Notes: generated by a model from the letters alone, not told the origin. A DNA stretch of 64,000 nucleotides from Gammaproteobacteria bacterium (GCA_029289235.1 JARFTZ010000045.1:28702-92701), one strand, 5' to 3'. Shown: positions 50,391-57,916, counted from the first letter of the stretch. Program-made: numbers and translations.

Positions 50391-50590
50391 AAATCGAGTT
50401 CTACCGGCCCAAGCCCCGGATTGAGGATTGGCGCGTCCGATACGGCGAATTCACCCTGGGCAACGTCTGGCGTGCGGCCGAGGGGCGTTATATCGCCAAC
50501 TGCTCGCACGCGGAAACGGCGCCGACCGCCGAGGCTGCGTTCAAGCTGGCCCGGAGGCAAGTAAAGCGCATCATCGCCGCCAGTCGGTAA
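50381..50590 (+). CDS. Small hypothetical protein overlapping int
   Basis: 69 residues, starting inside the last codons of the integrase gene (10-base overlap), which suggests coupled translation. Sequence has IEDWRVRYGEFTLGNVWRAA and a basic helix ARRQVKRIIAASR at the end. No recognised domain; the position beside int would suit an excisionase, but there is no clear HTH. Confidence 0.55.
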   Translation: MALKIEFYRPKPRIEDWRVRYGEFTLGNVWRAAEGRYIANCSHAETAPTAEAAFKLARRQVKRIIAASR

Positions 50591-50666
50591 CTGGCAACGT
50601 GGGAAGCCCGAAGCGTAGTAGCGCCAAAGGGGACCCTGATTACAACGCAACCCAAGGAGTTATCAA

Positions 50667-50933
50667 ATGGCTCACGAGAGACTGCCTGTGAACGAAGCGG
50701 CGGCCAGCGATCCGTTGTGCGTCAGGTTTTATGCGGTTTGCCGGGACGAGATTATTGGCGGAAGGACTGTTCCGATGAATCCACAAACCCGGTTTTTCAA
50801 GACCAAGGAGCAGGCCCAAGCCGTCGTCAACGAATACCCTGGTGCGCATGTCGTGGAATTTGGACGGCTGTTTTACCCGAACCGGGCCAGCGATCTGATT
50901 GAACGTGACCAGCTGCTGGCCGAACTATCCTAG
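50667..50933 (+). CDS. Hypothetical protein of the element
   Basis: 88 residues with CAAGGAG seven bases before ATG. Contains FYAVCRDEIIG and TRFFKTKEQAQAVVNEYPGAHVVEFGRLFYP, a mixed alpha/beta layout. No homologue recognised. First of two closely spaced small genes. Confidence 0.6.
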   Translation: MAHERLPVNEAAASDPLCVRFYAVCRDEIIGGRTVPMNPQTRFFKTKEQAQAVVNEYPGAHVVEFGRLFYPNRASDLIERDQLLAELS

Positions 50934-50948
50934 AAAGGAGTGAAAATC

Positions 50949-51125
50949 ATGAGTACGTTATCCCGGTTCGATATTTCCACGACGTTCGATACCATCGACA
51001 AACTGGCGTCGCGCTTATTGAATGAGGCGCCGGAAGAATTCCACGACGTGCTGCACGCTATAAGCATGATTTCGGAGAAATCCAAACACGATCTGTTGGC
51101 CGCCAAGGAAATCGTCTTAGACTAG
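50949..51125 (+). CDS. Small hypothetical protein
   Basis: 58 residues from ATG 50949, chosen over a GTG at 50940 because AAGGAG (50935-50940) is eight bases upstream. Mostly helical (FDTIDKLASRLLNEAPEEFH; EKSKHDLLAAKEIVLD). Function unknown. Confidence 0.55.
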   Translation: MSTLSRFDISTTFDTIDKLASRLLNEAPEEFHDVLHAISMISEKSKHDLLAAKEIVLD

Positions 51126-51131
51126 CGATCA

Positions 51132-51187
51132 CGCCACCCCTAGCCCGGCCAGGCGAACGGCGGAAACCTTCACCGCCTGGGGTGGCG
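51132..51187 (+). other. Strong RNA hairpin before the 165-aa gene
   Basis: Outer stem CGCCACCC / GGGTGGCG (51132-51139 with 51180-51187) and inner stem CAGGCG / CGCCTG (51150-51155 with 51174-51179), separated by a one-sided bulge. No T-run follows, so it is not a standard terminator. Just downstream ACGCC (51201-51205) and GGCGT (51214-51218) bracket the ribosome-binding site AAGGAGG. Confidence 0.5.
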
Positions 51188-51219
51188 CCCCAACGAAGGA
51201 ACGCCACGAAGGAGGCGTG

Positions 51220-51717
51220 ATGGCACTGAGACTCAACGAAGATCTATATGCCATGTTGTTCAGCGGAAACGCTGAAGAGCCGATATATCGGTTCATTAAC
51301 ACAACAATGGACGCACACGCCTCTGGTATTGCGGATTCGCCTTATGCTGACGATGCGTTGATTGCGGCATTGGCGCTGATGGTGTTACTGCAGACGCCGG
51401 ATGGGCGGCGCGCATTGAACCTCAAACGGTTGCCTCGCGGCAGGAAAATTGACAAAAAGCAGATTCGGATCGGATCGGACCCATACAAGATCGCATTGCA
51501 TTACTACACGGGTGAAATCGACGAGAAAACCGCATTGGATCAACTCGCTGAAGCCGTTGTCGTAGATGCCGACGAAATGCCGGACATTAAGACCTTGCGC
51601 GCGTTGTTAAGTGATCTCCTCGAGGATACGGCCGAGTGGGTGGGCTTTACTCGCGTTCTACAGGCGAATCCTGAATTCCACGAGTCGTTCAAGCGGTTTT
51701 TTGATATCGAAAAATAA
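51220..51717 (+). CDS. Hypothetical protein of the element
   Basis: 165 residues; AAGGAGG lies 5 bases before ATG 51220 (a GTG three bases upstream is also in frame). Helical, with PYADDALIAALALMVLLQTP and a basic linker LKRLPRGRKIDKK; acidic C-terminal half. No family recognised. AT-richer than neighbouring replication genes. Confidence 0.6.
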   Translation: MALRLNEDLYAMLFSGNAEEPIYRFINTTMDAHASGIADSPYADDALIAALALMVLLQTPDGRRALNLKRLPRGRKIDKKQIRIGSDPYKIALHYYTGEIDEKTALDQLAEAVVVDADEMPDIKTLRALLSDLLEDTAEWVGFTRVLQANPEFHESFKRFFDIEK

Positions 51718-51753
51718 TACCAATAGAATAAATACGGCCGTTGCAACTCAAGA

Positions 51754-51774
51754 AAAGTAATCCCTGATTACTTT
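51754..51774. promoter_or_regulatory. Candidate repressor operator
   Basis: Perfect 9-bp inverted repeat, AAAGTAATC and GATTACTTT separated by CCT, in the 137-bp gap before the replication gene cluster. No T-run and too small for a terminator; typical size of a dimeric HTH-protein operator. Confidence 0.5.
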
Positions 51775-51792
51775 GGATGAACGCAATCTCAC

Positions 51793-51859
51793 TGCATTGA
51801 AAAATACCGTCACCTGCTCGCAAGCATGGATCACGCAACTGACGGAGATTTTCAATGCA
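51793..51859 (+). promoter_or_regulatory. Leader hairpin hiding the start of the 87-aa gene
   Basis: Long inverted repeat: arm 51793-51812 pairs with 51840-51859 over 18 of 20 positions (11 contiguous pairs, a small internal loop, then 6 pairs) with a 27-base loop. The right arm contains both the likely ribosome-binding site CGGAG and the ATG (51855), so the folded mRNA would block translation of the first gene of the replication cluster. Confidence 0.6.
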
Positions 51860-52118
51860 AACCACCGATCTAAAGAAATGGGTTCCCGCCGATAAGGCGT
51901 GGGAATCCTTCGCCCAAACACATAGTGAATTGGGAATTCGCGGGAATAAAAATTCCTGGATTCATTTTCAGCGCACCCACGCGGAAAAACTGGTCGAGGC
52001 CGATGTCATCCGGCGCATCGCCTATCGCGGCCGGATGTTGGCCGACACCAGCCGCTTTGAAGAGGCGACGTTCAACCTGCTGACCACCGGCTGCGTCAAT
52101 GGCCGGGGCCACAACTAG
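51855..52118 (+). CDS. Hypothetical protein, first gene of replication cluster
   Basis: 87 residues. The sequence ADKAWESFAQTHSELGIRG ... SWIHFQRTHAEKLVEADVIRRI has a helical, possibly HTH-like layout but no recognised family. Its ATG and ribosome-binding site are buried in a 20-bp inverted repeat, which suggests translation control. It leads a run of tightly packed genes ending with the ATPase. Confidence 0.6.
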   Translation: MQTTDLKKWVPADKAWESFAQTHSELGIRGNKNSWIHFQRTHAEKLVEADVIRRIAYRGRMLADTSRFEEATFNLLTTGCVNGRGHN

Positions 52119-52129
52119 CAGGGGGGGCT

Positions 52130-52285
52130 ATGTCCAAAAAGAAAAAGGGCCGCCAAGAGGCCGCCCAAGGTGTATCCGAATGGAATTCTAACGCGAACGG
52201 CGCCGCCTTCAACGTTGATTTTCTGGTGAAGCCCGGCCGGTTGAATCGGCAAACTAAACGCACCTGGAAACGGGGGCGCAAATGA
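52130..52285 (+). CDS. Small basic hypothetical protein
   Basis: 51 residues beginning MSKKKKGRQEAAQG and ending QTKRTWKRGRK, strongly basic at both ends. GGGGGG lies just upstream of ATG. The stop overlaps the next start (ATGA). Unknown; charge suggests nucleic-acid binding. Confidence 0.5.
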   Translation: MSKKKKGRQEAAQGVSEWNSNANGAAFNVDFLVKPGRLNRQTKRTWKRGRK

Positions 52286-52584
52286 CCGCGACTGTTATCC
52301 CGCTGCGGAAAAAGCCACACAAACCCAACCGCAAACCGCGCGGCCGTCGTCAGCCAAGCATTCTTGAACTGGCGCACCGCGAGGCGGATCTAGCCGGCAG
52401 CACACAAGACCTTTCCGCGTTCCCGGTTCTGGACATGCTCTGCTGGCTCGCGAAGGTCGCCAGCCCGCGTGCACGCTCAGTGACCTGGGGCGGCAAGCGT
52501 TTTGTGCTGAAACACGGTCTGTGGAATCGGGTTGTCGTCTGCCCGCGTACCGGGCGCCGGCTTGTTGGGACGGTCGATCTATGA
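52282..52584 (+). CDS. Hypothetical protein of replication cluster
   Basis: 100 residues; basic N-terminus (PLRKKPHKPNRKPRGRR), then VLDMLCWLAKVASPRAR and WNRVVVCPRTGRRLVG. ATGA overlap upstream and four-base overlap with the primase-like gene downstream, so it is part of the same translation unit. No family recognised. Confidence 0.6.
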   Translation: MTATVIPLRKKPHKPNRKPRGRRQPSILELAHREADLAGSTQDLSAFPVLDMLCWLAKVASPRARSVTWGGKRFVLKHGLWNRVVVCPRTGRRLVGTVDL

Positions 52585-53000
52585 CGCCCGCCGAAAAATT
52601 CCTGTCCCGCGTCGACGGGGTGAAACAGACCGGCCCCGGCCGCTGGATATTCCGCGTCCCGACCCGGAAGGATAAACGCCCCTCTGGCAGTGCGCGCGAG
52701 CTTGAGGATGGCCGCCTGCTGATTCACGATTTTGCCGGCGATAGTGTGCCCGAGATACTCGCCGCTGTCGGTCTGGAAATAACCGATCTGTTCCCCGAGA
52801 AAATCACCACTGACAAACGAGGCGAACGACGACCGTTTCCAGCTGCCGACGCGCTGCGCTGTGTGGCTTTCGAGTGCCTTGTGGTTTGCGCTGCGGCTGC
52901 CGCCTTGGCTGCCGGCCAGCATATTTCGTCGGTGGATCGTGAACGGCTCCTGGTGGCCGCTGAAAGGATCAGGAACGCCGCAAACGGGGCCGGCCTATGA
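52581..53000 (+). CDS. CHC2 primase-like protein lacking zinc ligands
   Basis: 139 residues that follow the pattern of island/phage CHC2-type primase zinc-finger proteins: QTGPGRWIFRVPTRKDKRPSG, DGRLLIHDFAGDSVPEILAAVGL, RRPFPAADALRCVAFE. In the family as I know it, the corresponding motifs are CPAHDD and HCFAGC; here they read VPTRKD (26-31) and HDFAGD (49-54), so all four zinc-binding positions are replaced. The fold may persist without metal. Overlaps the ATPase gene by four bases, which supports a role in replication priming or loading. Confidence 0.65.
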   Translation: MTPAEKFLSRVDGVKQTGPGRWIFRVPTRKDKRPSGSARELEDGRLLIHDFAGDSVPEILAAVGLEITDLFPEKITTDKRGERRPFPAADALRCVAFECLVVCAAAAALAAGQHISSVDRERLLVAAERIRNAANGAGL

Positions 53001-54634
53001 CAAACGTAACCTCATTGGAAAAAGCCGCCGAGAAACTGGCAAAGGGCGGCAAAGGCAGTCGCCGACCGAAGGCGGAAAAATCATCCGGCACCTACGACGC
53101 AAACGGCAAGCGCGTGATTCGGCATTTGGCCGGCGAACTGCCAAGTATCCTCGATCAGTTGGGCGCCGCGCTGGCCGAGGCGAACGCCAACCTGTTCCGC
53201 TACGCCGGCCGCCTGGCTCGTGTCTATCAGGCGGGCGAGGAACAACACGGTGATGTTAAACGGGCGGCTGGAGCGTTGCTGGTGCATCCCGTCGAAGCGG
53301 CCCACCTTCAGGAGTTGGGCGGACGTGCCGCGGATCATGAAAAATGGGATTCACGCTCAACGGCTTTCGTTCCGTGCGACATGCCGCGGCGGGTTGCTGA
53401 CGTTTATCTGGCGCGCGGTCACTGGCCCGAGCTTCCGGCGCTCAACGGCTTCGTTGAGGCGCCAACAATCACGCCAGACTGGCGTTTGATCGATCAGCCA
53501 GGGTACGACATACCCACCGGCCTGTTCTCGGCGTACGCGACGATACCGGGCTATCGGCGCCCCCCTGAAAAGCCCACACGAGACGATGCACTGCGGGCGC
53601 TGGAAACACTATCCGCTCTGTTTGAGAGCTTCCCGTTTGTCGATGACTCCGACCGCTCGGCGATGCTGGCCGGCGTACTGACCTCTGTGCTGCGTCGCAT
53701 GCTTCCCGCTGCCCCAATGTTCGCGATTACAGCGCCGACACCGGGCACCGGAAAAACTTTGTTGTGTGAAACCCTGGCGATCCTCGCCACCGACCGCCGC
53801 GCTAGCGTGCTGAGCCTGGGCCACGACGACGCCGAAACTGAAAAACGCCTGACCGGCGTGCTATTGGCCGGCGATGCAGTTATCTCCGTCGACAACATTG
53901 AACGCCCGCTCAAGGGCGACTTGCTGTGCCAGGTGACGACGCAACAATTTGTGCGGCTTCGGCCGCTGGGCGGATCGGGCATGCTCTCGATTCCCACCCA
54001 TGCGCTACTCGTGGCCACCGGCAACAACCTGTCGATCGTGGGCGACCTCAAGCGGCGCGTGGTGCTGGTGCGCCTCGATGCCGGTATCGAGCGCCCCGAG
54101 CAGCGCACGTTCGATACCGACCACCTCGCCACCGTGTCGGCCCGGCGTGGCGAGATCATCACCTCCGCCTTGACTCTCGCACTCTCCTACGGCAAGGCGG
54201 GCGCCCCGAAGATTGCTGGACTGCACGCCCTGGGTGGATTCGAGATATGGGACCGCATGGTACGCCGGCCGCTGGTCTGGTTGGATTTGCCCGATCCTCT
54301 CGAGGCCTCCGAAGGATTGCGCGACCAAGACCCGGACATCGAGGCTATGCGCCTGCTGTTCTCGTCCTGGCTGGCTGTTTTCGGCAATGCACCGACCACG
54401 GTTTCCGACGTCGTCGCGGCCGGCAATGAAACATCGCCGATGACGCAGACCTACATGAACACCGAATTACGGGATGCGCTGCAACTGGTTTGCGCCGAGA
54501 AATTGAACAGCCGGCGCCTAGGCTACTGGCTGCGGGCTCACCGCGAACGGATCGTGGATGGCTTGCAGCTACGGCAATCCGGGGCAGACGGCCATGCCAA
54601 GGTTGCCAAGTGGAGGGTCATCAAATGCGGGTGA
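52997..54634 (+). CDS. Replication ATPase/helicase of the element
   Basis: 545 residues. Basic N-terminal 40 residues, a helical region, then an ATPase core: Walker A APTPGTGKT (246-254), Walker B AVISVDNIE (294-302, with N in place of the usual second acidic residue), sensor-1 LLVATGNN (337-344) and arginine-rich LKRRVVLVRLD (351-361). Similar proteins accompany CHC2 primases in proteobacterial islands and prophages. Probably opens the origin; an iteron-like region begins at its 3' end. It might alternatively be classed with DUF3631/DUF927-type proteins. Confidence 0.72.
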   Translation: MTNVTSLEKAAEKLAKGGKGSRRPKAEKSSGTYDANGKRVIRHLAGELPSILDQLGAALAEANANLFRYAGRLARVYQAGEEQHGDVKRAAGALLVHPVEAAHLQELGGRAADHEKWDSRSTAFVPCDMPRRVADVYLARGHWPELPALNGFVEAPTITPDWRLIDQPGYDIPTGLFSAYATIPGYRRPPEKPTRDDALRALETLSALFESFPFVDDSDRSAMLAGVLTSVLRRMLPAAPMFAITAPTPGTGKTLLCETLAILATDRRASVLSLGHDDAETEKRLTGVLLAGDAVISVDNIERPLKGDLLCQVTTQQFVRLRPLGGSGMLSIPTHALLVATGNNLSIVGDLKRRVVLVRLDAGIERPEQRTFDTDHLATVSARRGEIITSALTLALSYGKAGAPKIAGLHALGGFEIWDRMVRRPLVWLDLPDPLEASEGLRDQDPDIEAMRLLFSSWLAVFGNAPTTVSDVVAAGNETSPMTQTYMNTELRDALQLVCAEKLNSRRLGYWLRAHRERIVDGLQLRQSGADGHAKVAKWRVIKCG

Positions 54635-54742
54635 TGCGGGTATTTGCGGGTAATCCTCCTACAACGCATGAAAAGTGTCAGAGACAAAAAAATATATATG
54701 AGCTGAAAAAGCCCCGCTATCACCCGCATTACCCGCAACCCG
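54626..54742. other. Iteron-like replication origin candidate
   Basis: Three direct TGCGGGT copies (54626, 54635, 54645) overlap the 3' end of the ATPase gene; two inverted copies ACCCGCA (54722-54728, 54731-54737) plus a partial one lie opposite. Between them is an AT-rich tract (about 54685-54710, AAAAAAATATATATG). Flanks also match: TGCGGGTGAT and TTGCGGGTAAT each occur once on either side in opposite orientation. Location next to the initiator-like ATPase is typical for ori. Confidence 0.5.
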
Positions 54743-54849
54743 AAGCTATCGGCGGGTCCTCCTTGGGTGTTTCCCTTGCGGGGGCGAAACGGCGCGGTCT
54801 GCTGCTAGGACGCAATTCTCGCCGATAGGCAACTCATTGGATTGACCCC

Positions 54850-55506
54850 ATGACATCACCCCGTAAAAACCCCATTTCGGCCGGTCCTAGTGCCGGCCAG
54901 TCAAGTCTCCCGTTCGATGAGCGCGATCTGCTCGGCGTGCGTCTACTGCCGTCCGAGTTCTCCCGCGCCTGCGGTGTCAGTCGCCAGTGCGTCTCGCAGT
55001 GGATCAAAATCGGAAAAGTGACACTCGGCGCCGATGGGCGCCTCGATCCAACGCGCGCCTTCCGGCAACTACTGCGCAGCGGGGATCCCGGCCGGATTCG
55101 GGCGCGGCTCGTGCGCCAGGCGTTCGCCGACATGGCGGACCTGCGCGCCGAGGCCGGCCGCGCCGCGCTGCTCGAGCAGCAACTGGCCGACGCACAGCAG
55201 CGGATCGATTTTCTTGAAGGATTTTCAAAAGAGTTGGGACAGGCGTCCGAGATCGCCCCCGAAGTCCTGGCCGACGCCATCGGCGAAATACACGCGGCCG
55301 CCGACCTGAACGATCGCGCCGCCCTGGTGGCGTGCTTCGCCGACCTGCTCGACCGGGCGCTGCTGCGGGCGGCGTCCGAGCTTGCCGGGCTGGACGACAT
55401 CGATCTTTCCCGCGTGGATTCTCTTCCGGCGTCTGCCGCGCGCAGCGAGGCTGTAGAAAAAGAGGGGGCGCGGAGTGATGTCGCAAGGCGAAACCGCCAC
55501 ACGTGA
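54850..55506 (+). CDS. HTH / coiled-coil DNA-binding protein, possibly Nu1-like
   Basis: 218 residues. HTH-like segment LPSEFSRACGVSRQCVSQWIK (33-53, dots omitted) followed by a linker GRLDPTRAFRQLL and a helical coil (85-125, ARLVRQAFADMADLRAEAGR / LLEQQLADAQQRIDFLE). A MerR/Nu1-type N-terminal HTH plus coiled coil is the layout of small terminase subunits (phage lambda Nu1, P1 PacA group) but also of ordinary regulators. Sits between the ori candidate and the Mor-like activator. Assignment as terminase is speculative. Confidence 0.5.
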   Translation: MTSPRKNPISAGPSAGQSSLPFDERDLLGVRLLPSEFSRACGVSRQCVSQWIKIGKVTLGADGRLDPTRAFRQLLRSGDPGRIRARLVRQAFADMADLRAEAGRAALLEQQLADAQQRIDFLEGFSKELGQASEIAPEVLADAIGEIHAAADLNDRAALVACFADLLDRALLRAASELAGLDDIDLSRVDSLPASAARSEAVEKEGARSDVARRNRHT

Positions 55507-55593
55507 ACTCTTTTCGCAGGCGTTCAAATGTCAGTCCGCAATGAGGTGCTTGAGCGCCGTAATTTCTTCACCACCAACCGGTGACGCAAGTCC

Positions 55594-55896
55594 ATGACCA
55601 TCTTCGATGAGGACATCGTTCGTGACATCCTGGCCCGTGCGGTGCATGCCGCCGCGCGGAAAGGGGGTTTCGATGATGTTCTGGCCGTCGAGATAGAACG
55701 CCAGGTCAAGAAGGACTGGGGCGGCGAGCGGCCGTACATCCGGAATGACCTTTCCAATTGTCTTGCTGAGCGAAACCTCAAAATTCTGGCTCAATGGAAT
55801 GAAGGCTGCCGTGACATCCCGAAACTAGCTGAAACGTTCGGCCTGTCGGTCAAACAGATCCGCCGCATTCTCTTTGGCTGTAACGACCGCGCATGA
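55594..55896 (+). CDS. Mor/Mga-like transcription activator
   Basis: 100 residues. The segment KKDWGGERPYIRND ... AERNLKILAQWNEGCRDIPKLAETFGLSVKQIRRIL matches the Mor/C family of phage Mu (GG-x-R-x-YI beta strand, then a C-terminal HTH 66-95). Mor activates middle/late phage promoters as a dimer. Placed directly before the structural genes, it is a good candidate for switching them on. Confidence 0.75.
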   Translation: MTIFDEDIVRDILARAVHAAARKGGFDDVLAVEIERQVKKDWGGERPYIRNDLSNCLAERNLKILAQWNEGCRDIPKLAETFGLSVKQIRRILFGCNDRA

Positions 55897-56300
55897 AGCT
55901 CGAGGCGGAAGTTGCTGCCCGCAACGCCCTGGCACTGGCCGCAACCTACCTGGCTGCCGGCCGCGACCTCGATGCTCAGGTGCAGTCTGACATCGTGCGT
56001 GAACTCCACATCATGCTTGATCGTGACGAGGCCTTACGCCGCCGTGACGAGGCCTTGCGTGAGGCTTACCGCATGCTAGGCGACGAAACCCCAGTGTCGG
56101 TACTTGATGGGGCACTGCAGCGCTTTGCTGCAGAAATTTGGCCGATATGGAAGCTTTCTGCACAACCGCCGGATCATGCCAAACCTTTTCAGCGTGCGCT
56201 GTTCGAGGCGTGTCGTTGGGCAGCCACGATGCCCCGGCCTGACGGAGAAATGAAGCTGCCAAAGGCACGTCAACTGGACCGTGTTCTTGATTTGTCATAG
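55893..56300 (+). CDS. Hypothetical protein before the capsid gene
   Basis: 135 residues, ATGA overlap with the Mor-like gene. Helical, with a charged repeat RDEALRRRDEALREAYRML and Trp-rich C-terminal half (EIWPIWKLS). No family recognised. Co-translated with the activator, so it may be regulatory. Confidence 0.6.
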   Translation: MKLEAEVAARNALALAATYLAAGRDLDAQVQSDIVRELHIMLDRDEALRRRDEALREAYRMLGDETPVSVLDGALQRFAAEIWPIWKLSAQPPDHAKPFQRALFEACRWAATMPRPDGEMKLPKARQLDRVLDLS

Positions 56301-56371
56301 GTCTATTCGAATGTCAAACAGACGTTGCGAGAATGAAATCTCACCAAACACACCCCGAGGAGATTTCAACG

Positions 56372-57310
56372 ATGCGCACCTTTCAAACTTTTGGCGAATT
56401 CGCCCTGGCCTTGCGCGCTGACACCATTGCCGGCCGAGCTGCGTCGACGTTTGGCTCTACGGCATCCGGGCCGGATGGCGGTTATGCCGTGCCGACAAAT
56501 TTTGTTGAACAGATCTTCTTGACCAGTGAGGGCGCCTTGGCTCCTCGCTGCCAGGTCATACCGAGCCAATCGAGTGAAATCTTGGTACCCACCGATGAAA
56601 GCACCCCGTGGGGAACGAGCGGCATCCTTGCCGGCTGGGATAGCGAGGGGAGTACGGCCACAGGGCGCAAGCCAGCGCTTTCGATGGCAACCCACCGGCT
56701 GCACAAATTGCGCGCCCTGGTGCCACTCTCGGGCGAATTCGTTCAAGATTCCAAGGCGGTTAACGCCTGGCTGCCGCAAGCGTTGCAGAAGGTTTTTGAT
56801 TGGCAGGTGAACAACGCCATCGTCAACGGTCCGGGCACTGCCCGCCCGCTTGGGATTCTCAAGAGCAGCGCCGTGATCGATGTGGCTGCCGAAGGCGGGC
56901 AGACTGCCGGCACCATCGTCGACGCGAACATTAGCGCCATGCTGGCGCGTAGCCTGTCGCCCTTGAGTTCAACCTGGCTGGCCAGCCCGGCCGCTTATTC
57001 CCAACTGCACAAGCTGTCATCTTTTGATAGCGCGACCCGTACTCTGGCCGGGTTGCCGATCGCATTGACTGACGCCTGTGCCGCCCCTGGGGCGCGTGGC
57101 GACATCATTCTGGCCAAGCTGGGCGGCTATCGCATCGTGACCAAAGAAGCGCGGTTCGCCAACTCGACGCACCTCTATTTCGACCAAGACCTGGTTGCCT
57201 TCCGCCTCACTGTTCAGTTGGATGGCCAGCCCGTGCTTTCGGCGCCGGTAACACCGCCGAACAGCGCTGTCACTCGCAGCGATTTCGTCGCGCTCGCCGC
57301 CCGGAGCTAA
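56372..57310 (+). CDS. HK97-family major capsid protein
   Basis: 312 residues from ATG 56372 (GAGGAG ten bases upstream; an ATG at 56333 would add 13). HK97-fold pattern: GGYAVPTNFVEQIF, LVPLSGEFVQDSKAVNAWL (E-loop to spine helix), INGPGTARPLGIL-type AIVNGPGTARPLGIL and YFDQDLVAFRLTVQLDG near the C-terminus. The N-terminal scaffold (delta) domain of about 100 residues present in HK97 is absent: mature-like sequence begins around residue 30. No protease or portal gene accompanies it. Confidence 0.82.
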   Translation: MRTFQTFGEFALALRADTIAGRAASTFGSTASGPDGGYAVPTNFVEQIFLTSEGALAPRCQVIPSQSSEILVPTDESTPWGTSGILAGWDSEGSTATGRKPALSMATHRLHKLRALVPLSGEFVQDSKAVNAWLPQALQKVFDWQVNNAIVNGPGTARPLGILKSSAVIDVAAEGGQTAGTIVDANISAMLARSLSPLSSTWLASPAAYSQLHKLSSFDSATRTLAGLPIALTDACAAPGARGDIILAKLGGYRIVTKEARFANSTHLYFDQDLVAFRLTVQLDGQPVLSAPVTPPNSAVTRSDFVALAARS

Positions 57311-57313
57311 ATC

Positions 57314-57916
57314 ATGAGCGCCGTCGACACCGAAATCATTGATCTTCTGAAAGAGCGCGGTTTGCATGAAAAATTGCTTGATGCACAGCAAGAGGAGCGC
57401 GAGCAAGAGCGAGCCGATTTACTGCAAAGCCTGATGTTCCAAGAGCAGGAAGATATCGCTCTTTCCAAGAAGTTGGCACCTATCCAGGCCGAACTTGAAC
57501 GCAAAGTTATCGAGGCAGAAGCCGCCGCCGCGACCGCCCGCCGCGAACTATGCGAGCTCGCTGCGCAGCAGGGAAGTATTGGTCGACGAGCGGAGAAGTT
57601 GCGTGGACAGATCATTAACCTGGCTGACCCTCGCATTGAAGAAGCGCTCAAGGAATTGCGGAGCATGCGCGACAAAGCGAGAAAATCATTCGTTAGCCGA
57701 GATGGATCAATACTTGGTGATCCGCTGCGCCCCGGCCGGCAGTCAGTGACCTATAACAACTCTCTGGAAGTTGCCGAAGTAATAGCCAGCCTCAATGAAG
57801 TCTATGACCAATTGGAGGGGCTGAAATCGCGGCCGGTTCCCAGTGATCTTGTGGCTTTCATCGAAGAGCTTTTGGACCCTTGCCGCAATAAGGTGTTTCG
57901 GCTGGCTGGGTCATAG
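57314..57916 (+). CDS. Coiled-coil protein between capsid and tape-measure genes
   Basis: 200 residues; ATG three bases after the capsid stop. Residues 5-125 form an almost continuous, Glu/Ala-rich coiled coil; the C-terminal 60 residues (NNSLEVAEVIASLNEVYDQ) are globular. No family recognised. Its position and shape would suit a scaffolding protein, which the short capsid protein otherwise lacks, but this is inference. Confidence 0.6.
   Translation: MSAVDTEIIDLLKERGLHEKLLDAQQEEREQERADLLQSLMFQEQEDIALSKKLAPIQAELERKVIEAEAAAATARRELCELAAQQGSIGRRAEKLRGQIINLADPRIEEALKELRSMRDKARKSFVSRDGSILGDPLRPGRQSVTYNNSLEVAEVIASLNEVYDQLEGLKSRPVPSDLVAFIEELLDPCRNKVFRLAGS

Noticed and set aside
52350..52922. 190-codon minus-strand frame inside the element
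   Set aside because: Lies opposite a run of overlapping plus-strand genes with good start sites; no recognisable protein.
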